From the NCBI RefSeq assembly GCF_900115955.1, contig NZ_FOYL01000005.1:496001-560000 (forward strand): DNA of 64,000 bases, read 5' to 3'. This stretch comes from Lentzea waywayandensis. GTDB lineage: Bacteria > Actinomycetota > Actinomycetes > Mycobacteriales > Pseudonocardiaceae. Made by a program: the position numbers and the translations under genes. Of the stretch, positions 39,211 to 48,631 are shown in pieces. The notes below the pieces were generated by a model. The model was not told the origin of the DNA. It ran no database searches and saw only the letters and a list, made by a program, of their open reading frames with translations. Each line of letters starts with the position of its first letter. Position 1 is the stretch's first letter.

Positions 39211-42200
39211 CTAGGCGCGCGGCTTCTCGCGCATCTCGAAGGTCTCGATGATGTCTTCCAGCTTCAGGTCGCTGTAGTTGCCGAGCGTGAGACCACACTC
39301 GAAACCTTCGCGGACCTCGGTGGCGTCGTCCTTGAACCGCTTGAGCGAGCTGATCGGGAGGTTCTCCGCGATCACCTTGCCGTCACGGATCAGGCGAGCA
39401 CGCGCGTTGCGGCGGATCTCGCCCGACAGGACCATGCAACCCGCGATCGTGCCGACCTTGGAGGACTTGAAGACGTCGCGGACCTCGGCGCGGCCGAGCT
39501 GGACCTCTTCGAACTCCGGCTTGAGGAGACCCTTGAGGGCCGCCTCGATCTCGTCGATCGCCTGGTAGATGACCGTGTAGTACCGGACGTCCACACCTTC
39601 GCGGTTCGCGAGCTCGGTCGCCTTGCCCTCGGCCCGGACGTTGAAGCCCAGGACGATGGCGGAACCGGCCACGGCGAGGTTGATGTCGCCTTCGGTGATG
39701 CCACCGACACCGCGGTGGATCACGCGCAGCTCGACGTCGTCGCCGACCTCGATCTTCATGAGCGCGTCCTCGAGGGCCTCGACGGTACCCGAGTTGTCAC
39801 CCTTGATGATCAAGGTGAGAGCGCTGGTCTCCTTCAGCGCGGCGTCCAGGTCCTCCAGGCTGACGCGCTTGCGCTTCGCCGCATTGGCGGCGTTGCGGGT
39901 GCGGGCCTGACGACGCTCGGCGATCTGGCGGGCGACGCGGTCCTCGTCGACGACGAGGAACGAGTCACCGGCGCGCGGCACCGAGGTCAGACCGATGACC
40001 TGCACCGGACGCGACGGGGTCGCGTCGTGCACGTCGTCGCCGTGCTCGTCGACCATGCGGCGGACGCGACCGTACGCGTCACCCGCGACGATCGAGTCGC
40101 CGACGCGGAGCGTTCCGCGCTGGACGAGAACCGTGGCGACCGGACCGCGACCGCGGTCGAGGTGAGCCTCGATCGCGACACCCTGGGCCTCCATGTCCGG
40201 GTTGGCCCGGAGGTCCAGCGACGCGTCGGCGGTCAGCAGGATGGCATCGAGCAGGCTGTCGATGTTGATGCCCTGCTTCGCCGAGATGTCGACGAACATC
40301 GTGTCGCCGCCATACTCCTCGGCGACGAGGCCGTACTCGGTGAGCTGCTGGCGGATCTTGGAGGGGTTCGCACCCTCCTTGTCGATCTTGTTGACCGCGA
40401 CCACGATCGGCGCCTGAGCGGCCTGCGCGTGGTTGATCGCCTCGACCGTCTGCGGCATCACGCCGTCGTCGGCGGCGACGACGATGACCGCGATGTCGGT
40501 CGCGTTCGCACCACGAGCACGCATGGCGGTGAACGCCTCGTGACCCGGGGTGTCGATGAAGGTGATGAGCCGCGGGTTGCCCTCGAGCTCGGTCTGGACC
40601 TGGTAGGCACCGATGTGCTGGGTGATGCCACCGGCCTCGCCCTCGGCCACCTTCGCCTTGCGGATCGTGTCGAGCAGTCGCGTCTTACCGTGGTCGACGT
40701 GACCCATGACGGTCACGACCGGCGGACGGATCTGGAGGTCGTCCTCGTCACCGGCGTCCTCGCCGTAGGTGATGTCGAACGTCTCCAGCAGCTCGCGGTC
40801 CTCCTCCTCGGGAGACACGACCTGCACGACGTAGTTCATCTCGGAGCCGAGCAGCTCCAGGATCTCGTCGGACACCGACTGGGTCGCCGTGACCATCTCG
40901 CCCAGGTGGAAGAGCACCTGCACGAGCGACGCCGGGTTGGCGTTGATCTTGTCGGCGAAGTCGGTCAGCGAGGCACCGCGCGGCAGGCGGATCGTCTCGC
41001 CCTGCCCCTTGGGCAGGCGGACGCCACCGACCGAAGGCGCCTGCATGTTGTCCATGTACTCCTGGCGCTTCTGCCGCTTGGACTTGCGTCCACGACGCGC
41101 CGGACCACCCGGACGACCGAAGGCACCAGCGGTACCGCCGCGACCTGCGCCGCCGCCACCCCCGGGACGACCGCGGAAACCGCCGCCACCACCGGCAGGG
41201 GCACCGCCGCCTGCGCCGCCGCCACCGCCGGGACGGAAGCCACCGCCACCGCCACCGCCGCCACCGGGACGGAAGCCACCGCCACCGCCACCGCCGCCAC
41301 CGGGACGGAAGCCGCCACCGCCGCCACCGCCACCGCCGCCTCCGCGGAAGCCGCCGCCGCCACCGCCGCCGCCCCCACCGGGACGACCGCCGCCACCGCC
41401 GCCGCCACCGGGACGGCCACCGCCGCCACCGCCGGGACCAGGCCGGTTACCGGCCGGACGGTTGCCCGGCATCATGCCGGGGTTCGGCCGCGGGGGCATG
41501 TTGCCCGGGTTGGGACGGGGACCGCCCTGACCGGGCGCCGGGCGAGGACCGCCCTGGCCGGGGCCGGGACGACCGCCACCCTGTGCGGCAGCCGGACGCT
41601 GACCACCCTGACCAGGCGCACCACTCGGACGAGGGTTCGCCGGGCGCGGGTCGCCGGGCTTCGGGCCGGAGGGGCGTTCGCCCTGCTCCGGGCGCGGGCC
41701 GGGACGAGGCCCCGGACGCGGCGAGGGAGCGTTGCCGCCACCGACGCCGAAGGGGTTGTTGCCCGGACGCGGGGCACGCGGGCCGGCAGGCTTGGAAGAC
41801 TGCGGGCGCGGCGGCACCACGGACGGGGACTGACCACCAGCGGACGCGGCCGGAGCCTGCGGCTGCTGGGGTTGCTGCTGCGGAGCCGGGCGCGGGCCCG
41901 GACGCGGGCCACTGCCCGGCTTGGAGCCACCGGCCGGAGCCGGGGCAGCCTTCGGGGCGGCCGGAGCCGACGCGGCGGGTGCCGGTGCGGCGGCCGGAGC
42001 CTGGGGCTGCTGGGCGGGAGCGGGAGCCTGCGCCGCGGGAGCCGGGGCCTGCGCGGCAGGAGCTGCCGGAGCGGGCTTGGGCGCCGGAGGGCGCGGAGCC
42101 GCGGGCTTCGGGCCGGGGAAGGCCTTGGGCGCGGCGGGCTTGTCGGATGCTGCCGGCTTGGACTCCGCCGCCGGAGCGGCGGGCGCCGCGGCAGCAGCGG

Positions 42201-42417
42201 GTGCGGGTGCCTTGGGCTTCGGAGCGGCCGGCTTGGGAGCCGACGGCTTCGAGGACTTGGCTTCGTAGGCGTCACGAAGCCGCCGGGCCACGGGGGCCTC
42301 GACGGTCGAGGACGCGGACTTCACGTACTCGCCTTGTTCGGCGAGCTTGTTGAGAACTTCCTTGCTCGTAACACCAAGCTCTTTTGCGAGCTCGTGCACG
42401 CGGGCCTTGCCTGCCAC
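39211..42417 (-). CDS. infB: Translation initiation factor IF-2
   Basis: 1068 aa, long for IF-2. N-terminal IF2_N subdomain (1-55), then an Ala/Pro/Lys-rich linker, then a Gly-rich region (about 306-437) of R-P-G-G-G-G and F-R-G-G-G-G units, then the GTPase with G-H-V-D-H-G-K-T (about 565-572) and N-K-I-D, followed by domains II-IV. Brings fMet-tRNA to the 30S subunit. GTG start. The Gly-rich part is low-complexity and probably disordered. Confidence 0.97.
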   Translation of the reverse strand: MAGKARVHELAKELGVTSKEVLNKLAEQGEYVKSASSTVEAPVARRLRDAYEAKSSKPSAPKPAAPKPKAPAPAAAAAPAAPAAESKPAASDKPAAPKAFPGPKPAAPRPPAPKPAPAAPAAQAPAPAAQAPAPAQQPQAPAAAPAPAASAPAAPKAAPAPAGGSKPGSGPRPGPRPAPQQQPQQPQAPAASAGGQSPSVVPPRPQSSKPAGPRAPRPGNNPFGVGGGNAPSPRPGPRPGPRPEQGERPSGPKPGDPRPANPRPSGAPGQGGQRPAAAQGGGRPGPGQGGPRPAPGQGGPRPNPGNMPPRPNPGMMPGNRPAGNRPGPGGGGGGRPGGGGGGGGRPGGGGGGGGGGFRGGGGGGGGGGGFRPGGGGGGGGGFRPGGGGGGGGGFRPGGGGGAGGGAPAGGGGGFRGRPGGGGGAGRGGTAGAFGRPGGPARRGRKSKRQKRQEYMDNMQAPSVGGVRLPKGQGETIRLPRGASLTDFADKINANPASLVQVLFHLGEMVTATQSVSDEILELLGSEMNYVVQVVSPEEEDRELLETFDITYGEDAGDEDDLQIRPPVVTVMGHVDHGKTRLLDTIRKAKVAEGEAGGITQHIGAYQVQTELEGNPRLITFIDTPGHEAFTAMRARGANATDIAVIVVAADDGVMPQTVEAINHAQAAQAPIVVAVNKIDKEGANPSKIRQQLTEYGLVAEEYGGDTMFVDISAKQGINIDSLLDAILLTADASLDLRANPDMEAQGVAIEAHLDRGRGPVATVLVQRGTLRVGDSIVAGDAYGRVRRMVDEHGDDVHDATPSRPVQVIGLTSVPRAGDSFLVVDEDRVARQIAERRQARTRNAANAAKRKRVSLEDLDAALKETSALTLIIKGDNSGTVEALEDALMKIEVGDDVELRVIHRGVGGITEGDINLAVAGSAIVLGFNVRAEGKATELANREGVDVRYYTVIYQAIDEIEAALKGLLKPEFEEVQLGRAEVRDVFKSSKVGTIAGCMVLSGEIRRNARARLIRDGKVIAENLPISSLKRFKDDATEVREGFECGLTLGNYSDLKLEDIIETFEMREKPRA

Positions 42418-42504
42418 TGCTCTCCTAGGTAGTGAGGCCGGCGGGCAAGTCCCATCGACCTCGTCTTAACGTCGCGCGTTCATGTCTTCAGCTTCACGGC
42501 TGAC

Positions 42505-42858
42505 TCATGACGGGTCGACCTGCTTCCTTGTTGCTTGTTGGCCGCGGGGCTGTCCCGAGGCCAAGTTCCCTTGCTGCTGCTCCACGTGCTCGCGCAGCGA
42601 AGCGACGTCGAGTGCTCCCTGGACCTTGAAGGCCCGCGAGAACGCCCGTCGCCGCTCGGCGTTGCGGAGACATTCGAGATCGAAATGCAACCAAGCACCT
42701 CGACCAGGAAGCCGCCGACGGACGTCCGGAACCACCGAACCGTCCACCGCGACCACACGCAGCAGCTCAGACGGCAACGTCCGGGCACGGCATCCAATGC
42801 ACGTACGAACAGGGCCGATGTGCTGGGAGACCGCTCCCGACGTTGAACCGTTGATAAT
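42505..42858 (-). CDS. ylxR: YlxR family RNA-binding protein (DUF448) with a non-canonical start
   Basis: The conserved body is clear: P-V-R-T-C-I-G-C-R-A-R, then L-L-R-V-V-A-V-D-G and R-R-L-P-G-R-G-A-W-L-H. Between the in-frame nusA stop (42874-42876) and this block there is no ATG, GTG, TTG or CTG. The best start is ATT at 42856-42858 with AGGGG five bases upstream, giving 117 aa; an in-frame TTG at 42777 would cut off the conserved CIGCR. YlxR sits between nusA and infB as usual. A sequencing frameshift is the alternative. Confidence 0.8.
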   Translation of the reverse strand: MINGSTSGAVSQHIGPVRTCIGCRARTLPSELLRVVAVDGSVVPDVRRRLPGRGAWLHFDLECLRNAERRRAFSRAFKVQGALDVASLREHVEQQQGNLASGQPRGQQATRKQVDPS

Positions 42859-42873
42859 TCTATCCCCTGGAGC

Positions 42874-43887
42874 TCACTCAGCCGAACCGGATGTGACCGC
42901 ACCGGCTGCCGGAGCCTCCGCGTCACTGCGGATGTCGATGCGCCAGCCCGTCAGACGGGCGGCCAGGCGGGCGTTCTGGCCCTCCTTGCCGATCGCCAGC
43001 GAGAGCTGGAAGTCCGGCACCACGACGCGCGCCGTCTTGGCTCGCTCGTCGAGCACTCGCACGGACACAACCTTGGCCGGGGACAAGGCATTCCCGACGA
43101 ACGTGGCGGCGTCGTCCGAGTGGTCGATGATGTCGATCTTCTCGCCACCGAGCTCGTGCATGACGTTGCGCACACGGGCACCCATCGGGCCGATGCAGGC
43201 GCCCTTGGCGTTCACTCCGGCAACCGTTGATTTCACCGCGATCTTCGAACGGTGACCTGCCTCACGTGCCACCGCGGGGATCTCCACGGTGCCGTCCGCG
43301 ATCTCCGGGACCTCGAGGGCGAACAGCCGCCGCACGAGGTTCGGGTGGGTGCGGGAGAGGGCGATCTGCGGCCCGCGGGCACCGCGCGACACGCTCACGA
43401 CGTAGCACTTGATGCGCTCGCCGTGGTTGTACTGCTCGCCCGGCACCTGCTCGGCCGGCGGCAGCACGCCCTCGGTGTCGCCGACCTGCACGACGACCAT
43501 GCCGCGGGCGTTCGCACGGGCGTCGCGCTGCACGACACCCGCGATGATCTCGCCCTCCTTGGCGGCGAACTCACCGAACGTGCGCTCGTGCTCGGCGTCG
43601 CGCAGGCGCTGCAGGATGACCTGCCGCGCCGTGGTGGCCGCGATGCGGCCGAAGCCTTCGGGAGTGTCGTCCCACTCCTCCTGCACCGCGCCGTCCGGCC
43701 CCAGGTCCTGCGCGATGACGCGCACGACACCGGTCTTGCGGTCGATCTCCACCTTCGAATGCGTGGCGTGCCCTTCGGTGTGCTTGTAGGCGGTCAGCAG
43801 TGCTGACTCGATCGCCTCCAGGACCGTCTCGAAGGGGATGTCCTTTTCACGTTCGATCGCCCTCAGGGCGGCGATGTCGACGTTCAC
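42874..43887 (-). CDS. nusA: Transcription termination/antitermination factor NusA
   Basis: 337 aa from GTG 43887, overlapping the rimP stop (GTGA). N-terminal polymerase-binding domain (1-105), S1 domain (about 115-190) and two KH domains ([12 protein letters not shown] and [15 protein letters not shown]). The C-terminal acidic repeats of enterobacterial NusA are absent, as normal in actinobacteria. Confidence 0.96.
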   Translation of the reverse strand: MNVDIAALRAIEREKDIPFETVLEAIESALLTAYKHTEGHATHSKVEIDRKTGVVRVIAQDLGPDGAVQEEWDDTPEGFGRIAATTARQVILQRLRDAEHERTFGEFAAKEGEIIAGVVQRDARANARGMVVVQVGDTEGVLPPAEQVPGEQYNHGERIKCYVVSVSRGARGPQIALSRTHPNLVRRLFALEVPEIADGTVEIPAVAREAGHRSKIAVKSTVAGVNAKGACIGPMGARVRNVMHELGGEKIDIIDHSDDAATFVGNALSPAKVVSVRVLDERAKTARVVVPDFQLSLAIGKEGQNARLAARLTGWRIDIRSDAEAPAAGAVTSGSAE

Positions 43888-44408
43888 CTCGGCTCCTCCT
43901 TCGGTGCTTTCCGAGTGAGCCGAGCCAGTTCCTCGACCGGCGGCTGCTTGAACTCGATCTCCATGACCGCGCGTTCGATATGGCGGTACTCCACGCGCCG
44001 CAGCTCGTCCTTGTGCAGCAGCTCGACCCCGGTCTCGTCGCACTCGCCGACCCGGCCGAACCACTCGGCCTTCTCCGGCTGCTTGATCTTCACGAGACGC
44101 AGGTGAGCGCGCTTCCAGTGGCGCGGGCGCGTCAGGGGACGGTCGACACCCGGCGAGGTGACCTCGAGGGTGTACGGCCCGTTGATGATGTGGTCGTGCT
44201 CGTCGAGTGCGGCGGAGACCACGCGGCTCGCCTCGGCGACCTCGTCGAGCCCGATGCCGTCCTCACCGTCCACGACGACCTTGACCAGACGGCGGCGCCC
44301 AGCCTGATTCACGTCGAGCGCGTCGAGGTCGAAGCCGGCGGCTTCGAGAGCTTCCCGCACAACGGGTGCTAGCTGCGCGGAAAGCTCTCCGCGCGGCGGG
44401 CTGGACAC
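43884..44408 (-). CDS. rimP: Ribosome maturation factor RimP
   Basis: 174 aa. N-terminal alpha/beta domain with [14 protein letters not shown], then [12 protein letters not shown], the RimP signature, and a C-terminal Sm-like barrel. Needed for 30S assembly. First gene of the rimP-nusA-ylxR-infB unit; the GTG at 44408 has GGAGACACC upstream. Confidence 0.95.
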   Translation of the reverse strand: MSSPPRGELSAQLAPVVREALEAAGFDLDALDVNQAGRRRLVKVVVDGEDGIGLDEVAEASRVVSAALDEHDHIINGPYTLEVTSPGVDRPLTRPRHWKRAHLRLVKIKQPEKAEWFGRVGECDETGVELLHKDELRRVEYRHIERAVMEIEFKQPPVEELARLTRKAPKEEPR

Positions 44409-44537
44409 GTGGTGTCTCCTTCAGTTCGAACGCATGAAAACCCCGGCCGACGGTACTTTCGGCGGCCGTGGACGACCAGACTATCTCCTTCGCCCGGCTC
44501 CCACCGCGCCGCACGGCTGCTGGCAATATGGGTTCGC

Positions 44538-44981
44538 GTGATCTCCGAATCGGTCAGCCGCCGCCGTGTGCTGTTCGCGGTGGCCGCCGCACCGCTCGCC
44601 GTTGCGTGCACCACAGAACCTCCGCCGCCACCGCCGCCGGACCCGCTGTCGGCCCTCGCGGCGCAGGCGCGCGCGGACGCCAAGCTGGCCCAGTCGCTGA
44701 CGACGGTGCCCGCGGCCGCTGAGATCGCGAAGGCCCGCGAGACGCACGCCTCGTTGTTGCAGGCCGAGGTCGACCGCGAACGCCCGCCGCTGTCGTCCAC
44801 GGCGCCGCCCGCCCCCACCGCGCCGCCCACGCCTCCCGACCCGCTGGCGGCGTTGCGGACCGCCCTGGACGAGTCCGTCCGCGAGGCCTCGGCCGCCGTC
44901 GCCAAGCTGCCCACCTACCGCGCCGGTCTCGTCGGCTCGGTGGCCGCGGGCTGCGCCTCGCTGCGGGAGGTGCTCGCATGA
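44538..44981 (+). CDS. Tat-type lipoprotein, Pro-rich, unknown function
   Basis: 147 aa from GTG 44538. S-R-R-R-V-L-F then a short hydrophobic stretch ending L-A-V-A-C is a twin-arginine-like signal with a lipobox. A Pro run (T-E-P-P-P-P-P-P-P) and two helical stretches rich in Ala, each preceded by D-P-L, follow. The halves S-A-L-A-A-Q-A and A-A-L-R-T-A-L suggest a ferritin-like bundle. Overlaps the DUF4439 gene (ATGA), so the two act together. Confidence 0.7.
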   Translation: MISESVSRRRVLFAVAAAPLAVACTTEPPPPPPPDPLSALAAQARADAKLAQSLTTVPAAAEIAKARETHASLLQAEVDRERPPLSSTAPPAPTAPPTPPDPLAALRTALDESVREASAAVAKLPTYRAGLVGSVAAGCASLREVLA

Positions 44982-45406
44982 GCGTCGAATCCGTGCAGAC
45001 CGCGCTCGGAACCGAGCACGCGGCGTTGTGGACCTACGGCATGGTGTCGGCGTTCCTGGGCGACCAGGCCGCCGCCGTGGCGGAGGGCGCGAACCTTCAT
45101 CGGGCCCGCCGGGACACGACCGAGCGGTGGCTGCGTGACCACGGCTCGACCCCGAACCCGCCCGCCGCCGCCTACCTGCCGCCCACGCCGGTGTCGGACG
45201 GGCCTTCCGCGCTCGCCGCGCTGGTGGCCGTCGAGCAGGACACCTGTGCCGCGTGGCGCGGTGTGCTGGAGCGGACCGACGACCCCGGGCTGCGCACGTC
45301 GGCTCTGGAAGCCCTGACGACGGCCGCCGTCCGCGCGACGCGGTGGCGCAGGACGGCGGGGACGACCCCGGCGTCGATCACGATGCCGGGCGTCGCCTCG
45401 GGCTAG
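44978..45406 (+). CDS. DUF4439 ferritin-like domain protein
   Basis: 142 aa. L-G-T-E-H-A-A-L-W-T-Y-G-M-V opens a four-helix bundle with Glu/His metal-ligand candidates, and V-A-V-E-Q-D-T-C-A-A-W-R is the third helix. DUF4439 is a ferritin-like actinobacterial family of unknown role, usually paired with a Tat lipoprotein upstream of rimP. Cytoplasmic by sequence. Confidence 0.8.
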   Translation: MSVESVQTALGTEHAALWTYGMVSAFLGDQAAAVAEGANLHRARRDTTERWLRDHGSTPNPPAAAYLPPTPVSDGPSALAALVAVEQDTCAAWRGVLERTDDPGLRTSALEALTTAAVRATRWRRTAGTTPASITMPGVASG

Positions 45407-45409
45407 TGG

Positions 45410-45487
45410 CGCGAGCCTGATCGCGTCCGGCAACGTTCTGGGCCACGGGCTAGCCGCCGAACGAGGACGCGAGCCTGATCGCGTCCG
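45410..45487. repeat. 20-bp direct repeat duplicating the 3' end of the next gene
   Basis: CGCGAGCCTGATCGCGTCCG occurs at 45410-45429 and 45468-45487. The second copy encodes the last residues of the gene ending at 45450; the first lies outside it, past its stop. Confidence 0.85.
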
Positions 45488-46166
45488 CGGAGACCCGCTT
45501 CATCTCCTTGTTGTGCGCGAGCGCGTCGGCGCCCCTGGTCGGCGAGTCGGACTCGACGATCACGACCAGCTGGTCGCGTTGCTCGGAGGCGTACCCGCCG
45601 TTGGCCAGCGTGGTCAGCGGCGGCACGCTGATGGCCTTGTCCAGCACCAGGTCCTTGACGTTGCCGGTGCCGTCCTTCTGGGTCAGCTCGCGCAGCTGCC
45701 GGGCCTCGTCCGCCGTCTTCATCTTCACGACGGACACCGACGAGTACACGGTGCTGCCGTTGGGCAACTTGGCCGTGTAGAAGGCACGCGTCAGCTGAAG
45801 GCAGGGCGTGGTCTTGAAGAAGGCCTGCGTCTGGCTCGTCGCGTGGGCCGCGCAGTCGCTGTCCTTCACCGGTTCCGGCAACTCCGGCACGGTGGTGAAC
45901 TCGAACTCCCCCGCGGTCTTCTGCGGTTGCGCGACCTGCCGGTCGATCGGGTCCGACGGTTGCAGCACCCACCACACGAACCCCGACACCACCGCGACGC
46001 CGACGAGCGCCAGCGCCTTGCCCACCCAGGTCGACTTGCGCTGGGGCGGAGGCGGCGGCGCGGGCAACTGCCCCTGGCGGTTGTCCATGATCGACTGGAG
46101 CTTCACGAGCTCGTCGGCCGGGTACAACGGCGCGGTGTCGGTGGGCCTCGGTGGGAAGCGAGGCAT
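45450..46166 (-). CDS. Single-pass membrane protein, unknown function
   Basis: 238 aa from ATG 46166 (GAGGTG upstream). A cytoplasmic Pro-rich segment (1-50), one membrane helix (A-L-V-G-V-A-V-V-S-G-F-V-W-W, about 53-72) and an extracellular domain of about 165 residues with two cysteines (D-C-A-A, P-C-L-Q) and V-Y-S-S-V-S-V-V. Resembles DUF-type secreted domains of actinobacteria; no function recognised. Confidence 0.7.
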   Translation of the reverse strand: MPRFPPRPTDTAPLYPADELVKLQSIMDNRQGQLPAPPPPPQRKSTWVGKALALVGVAVVSGFVWWVLQPSDPIDRQVAQPQKTAGEFEFTTVPELPEPVKDSDCAAHATSQTQAFFKTTPCLQLTRAFYTAKLPNGSTVYSSVSVVKMKTADEARQLRELTQKDGTGNVKDLVLDKAISVPPLTTLANGGYASEQRDQLVVIVESDSPTRGADALAHNKEMKRVSADAIRLASSFGG

Positions 46167-46233
46167 GTTCTGGGTCACCTCTTCAGGTGACTGGCGTGGT
46201 TCCGACACAAGGACCCACGGTAACGGACGGCAG

Positions 46234-47187
46234 TCACGCGAGCGCTTCGAGCACCCGATCAACGTCCTCGATCGTGTTGTACATGTGACACGCATACCGC
46301 GTGCGACCTGCGCGGACCGAGGAAACGACCCCCTGAACGGGTGGCCTGCCCACTGAGACGATCGCCGAGCCGTTGAGCGGCAGCCCCAGTCCACCCAGGA
46401 GGCGATCCGTCAGGCTCACGCAGTGCGCGCGCACGGCTTCGAGGTCCAGGGTGGCCACCCACGGGAGTGCGACCGCCGCACCGACGTGCGAGAACCACGT
46501 CGGCGAGAGGTCGAACCGCCGTGCGTCCGAACGGAGCACCAGCTCGGTGCCGTAGTTCTCGCCCGTGCTGTACCAGTTGGCCGCCAACGGCTTGAGCGAC
46601 GACATCCGGTCCGGCCGCACCGCCATCCAGGCCGCGCCGCGCGGTGCCATCAGCCACTTGTAGGCCACGCCGACGACGAAATCGGCCCACGCCAACGACA
46701 ACGGCCTCCACCCGGCGGCCTGCGACACGTCGAGCAGCACCGGTTTGCCCGACGCCCGCAACGCGTCGAGGTCCGCGATCTTCCCGTCGGCAGACTGGAC
46801 CACGCTCATCGCGACGAGGTCGCACTCGTCCACTGTGGACACGATCTGGTGCCCGGCGGCGACGAACGGCAACGTGACGCTGGTGAAGTCGCCGGGGTCC
46901 ACGAAGACCTTCGAGCCGGCCGGCAGCGACTGCGCGACCAGCGACACGAACTGCGACACGGTGGCGCCGCAGGCGACCGACTCCGCGGGCACCCCGATCA
47001 GCCGTCCGAACGCCTCGCGCGAGGTCTCCACGGCCTCGTTGAACGTCGACGACGTGTCCTGGCCGCGCCGCCACCGTTCGTGCGACGCCGTCACCGCGTC
47101 GGCGACATGCCGTGGCGGCACGCCGATGGACGCCGTGTTCAGGTAACCGGGCTCGACGTCGAAGACCGCTCCGAAGGCCTCACGCAT
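46234..47187 (-). CDS. PLP-dependent aminotransferase class V (cysteine desulfurase-like)
   Basis: 317 aa, shorter than the usual about 390. The PLP lysine is K177 in V-A-Y-K-W-L-M-A-P, and D153-x-S-Q is the cofactor-binding Asp. Residues that make NifS/SufS cysteine desulfurases active (the Cys loop) are not evident, so the substrate is open. Overlaps the DUF4442 gene by eight bases. Confidence 0.85.
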   Translation of the reverse strand: MREAFGAVFDVEPGYLNTASIGVPPRHVADAVTASHERWRRGQDTSSTFNEAVETSREAFGRLIGVPAESVACGATVSQFVSLVAQSLPAGSKVFVDPGDFTSVTLPFVAAGHQIVSTVDECDLVAMSVVQSADGKIADLDALRASGKPVLLDVSQAAGWRPLSLAWADFVVGVAYKWLMAPRGAAWMAVRPDRMSSLKPLAANWYSTGENYGTELVLRSDARRFDLSPTWFSHVGAAVALPWVATLDLEAVRAHCVSLTDRLLGGLGLPLNGSAIVSVGRPPVQGVVSSVRAGRTRYACHMYNTIEDVDRVLEALA

Positions 47188-47644
47188 GCGCGAGCTGCTT
47201 GCCGCGCTTACGGCGCGCGTAGACCTGCTTCTTCACCCGTGCGATCACGGTTCCATCCTGCCCGACGACGTCCGTCTCGAACCAGATCAAGGCCTTCTCG
47301 CCACCGCTGGTCTGCTCCAGCACCTGCGCGACGTGCTCGTCGGTCAGCCGGAACTCGGCGTACACGGTGCCGCGGCCGGGCGCGACGAACTCGATCTCGC
47401 CCGCCTGGTCCCACACGACGTGCTCGCCCTGGAGCTGGTTGAACAGCAGCAACACCCAGAACGGGTCGGTCATCGCGAACAGCGAACCGCCGAAGTGGGT
47501 GCCGAAGAAGTTGCGGTTCCACGGGCGCAGACGCATCCGCACCCGTGCGTACCGGTAGTCCGGCGAGATCTCCACGACGCGGATGCCGGCGAACAGGAAC
47601 GGCGGCCACAGGTTCATCCCGAAGCGCAGGCGGCTTGCCTTCAT
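47180..47644 (-). CDS. DUF4442 hotdog-fold thioesterase-like protein
   Basis: 154 aa from ATG 47644. N-F-F-G-T-H-F-G-G-S-L-F-A-M-T-D (about 45-60) is the hotdog helix region as in PaaI/YbgC thioesterases; DUF4442 is its unassigned branch. Possibly acts on an acyl-CoA. In an operon-like overlap with the aminotransferase. The start lies in an A/T tract with no SD. Confidence 0.8.
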   Translation of the reverse strand: MKASRLRFGMNLWPPFLFAGIRVVEISPDYRYARVRMRLRPWNRNFFGTHFGGSLFAMTDPFWVLLLFNQLQGEHVVWDQAGEIEFVAPGRGTVYAEFRLTDEHVAQVLEQTSGGEKALIWFETDVVGQDGTVIARVKKQVYARRKRGKQLAHA

Positions 47645-47655
47645 AAAAAACAGTG

Positions 47656-48609
47656 TTACACAACGCTCGCCAGACTGTCCGCAACTTCCTCGGGCGAGGG
47701 CATGTGACGTATCTCCCGGGTGATCTGACCAGCGGCTTCGCGGTAGGAGGAGTCCACGAACAGCTGCCGCACACAGTCCGCGATCGGCCCGGCACTGAAC
47801 GCCGCCGGCCGCAGTGCCGCACCGGCCGCGACGAGCGCGTCGGCGTTGCCGAACTGGTCCGCGCCCTGCGGCAGCAGGACCTGGGGAACCCCCGCGGCGA
47901 GCGCGCCCAGCATCGTGCCGCTGCCGCCGTGGTGAACGGCGACGTCCGCGTACCGGAGCACCTCCGCCTGGGGCAGCCACGGGTACACGGTCACGTTCGG
48001 CGGCACGTCGCGGAGACCGACGCGCGGCGCGGCCACGATCACCTGTGCCTCGGAGATCTTGCCGAGCCCCACGACCGCCTCGGCGAGCAGTTCGCGCGTG
48101 CCGAACGCCGTGCCGAGCGTGAGGTAGATGAGCTTCCCCGCGGTGCGCACCGGCACGTCACCGGGCGGCGAGAACGGCACCGGCCGCAGCGGGATCCGCT
48201 CCTGTCTCAGGAAAGCGGCGTCCTGCAACGACGGCGGGCAGATGTCGAGGTGCCGTCCGCCGGTGGGCCGCACGAAGCCGATGCCGTCGGGGAACATCCG
48301 CCCGAACCCGTGCCACAGCGCGGAGAACCCGCGGCGCCGCGCCTCGGTCACGACCTCGGGCACCGCCCACTCGCCGATGACGAGGTCAGGCAGCAACCGC
48401 TCCAGTTCGGGCGCGATGTCCTCGGCGTAGATCTCCCCGAAGACGAGCCCCGGCCGAAAGGGACGCAGCCCGAGCTTCCCGAGCACCGGGTGCATCTCCT
48501 CGCCGACCGCGAAGTGCACCTCGTGGCCGGCGGCGCGGAAGGCCGACGCCAGCGGGATCAACGGATAGGTGTGGCCGACGGTGGCCATGCTGGCGAAGAG
48601 CACGCGCAT
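47656..48609 (-). CDS. GT-B glycosyltransferase, MGT/erythromycin-type, short
   Basis: 317 aa. R-V-L-F-A-S-M-A-T-V-G-H-T-Y-P-L at the start is the acceptor domain of macrolide-type glycosyltransferases; V-H-H-G-G-S-G-T-M (about 237-245) and P-Q-G-A-D-Q-F-G-N are the nucleotide-sugar site. The family is normally about 390-420 aa; the loss is in the N-terminal domain. Donor and acceptor unknown. Confidence 0.82.
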   Translation of the reverse strand: MRVLFASMATVGHTYPLIPLASAFRAAGHEVHFAVGEEMHPVLGKLGLRPFRPGLVFGEIYAEDIAPELERLLPDLVIGEWAVPEVVTEARRRGFSALWHGFGRMFPDGIGFVRPTGGRHLDICPPSLQDAAFLRQERIPLRPVPFSPPGDVPVRTAGKLIYLTLGTAFGTRELLAEAVVGLGKISEAQVIVAAPRVGLRDVPPNVTVYPWLPQAEVLRYADVAVHHGGSGTMLGALAAGVPQVLLPQGADQFGNADALVAAGAALRPAAFSAGPIADCVRQLFVDSSYREAAGQITREIRHMPSPEEVADSLASVV

Positions 48610-48615
48610 GATCTG

Positions 48616-48621
48616 ACGATA
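48616..48621 (-). promoter_or_regulatory. Putative -10 box (TATCGT) for the glycosyltransferase
   Basis: Six bases from the ATG at 48609, no SD; in the 22-base gap to the divergent acetyltransferase. Confidence 0.4.
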
Positions 48622-48631
48622 CTGAGTCCTC

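Noticed and set aside
40965..41530. Regular short repeats that could suggest a CRISPR array
   Set aside because: They are in-frame Gly codon repeats of infB without unique spacers of constant length.
39040..42432. A 1130-aa open frame antisense to infB
   Set aside because: Low-complexity T/A/R-rich product mirroring infB codons; no motif or SD.
46234..48609. A secondary-metabolite cluster built on the aminotransferase, thioesterase-like protein and glycosyltransferase
   Set aside because: No core biosynthetic enzyme (PKS, NRPS, terpene, RiPP maturase) is present in the window.
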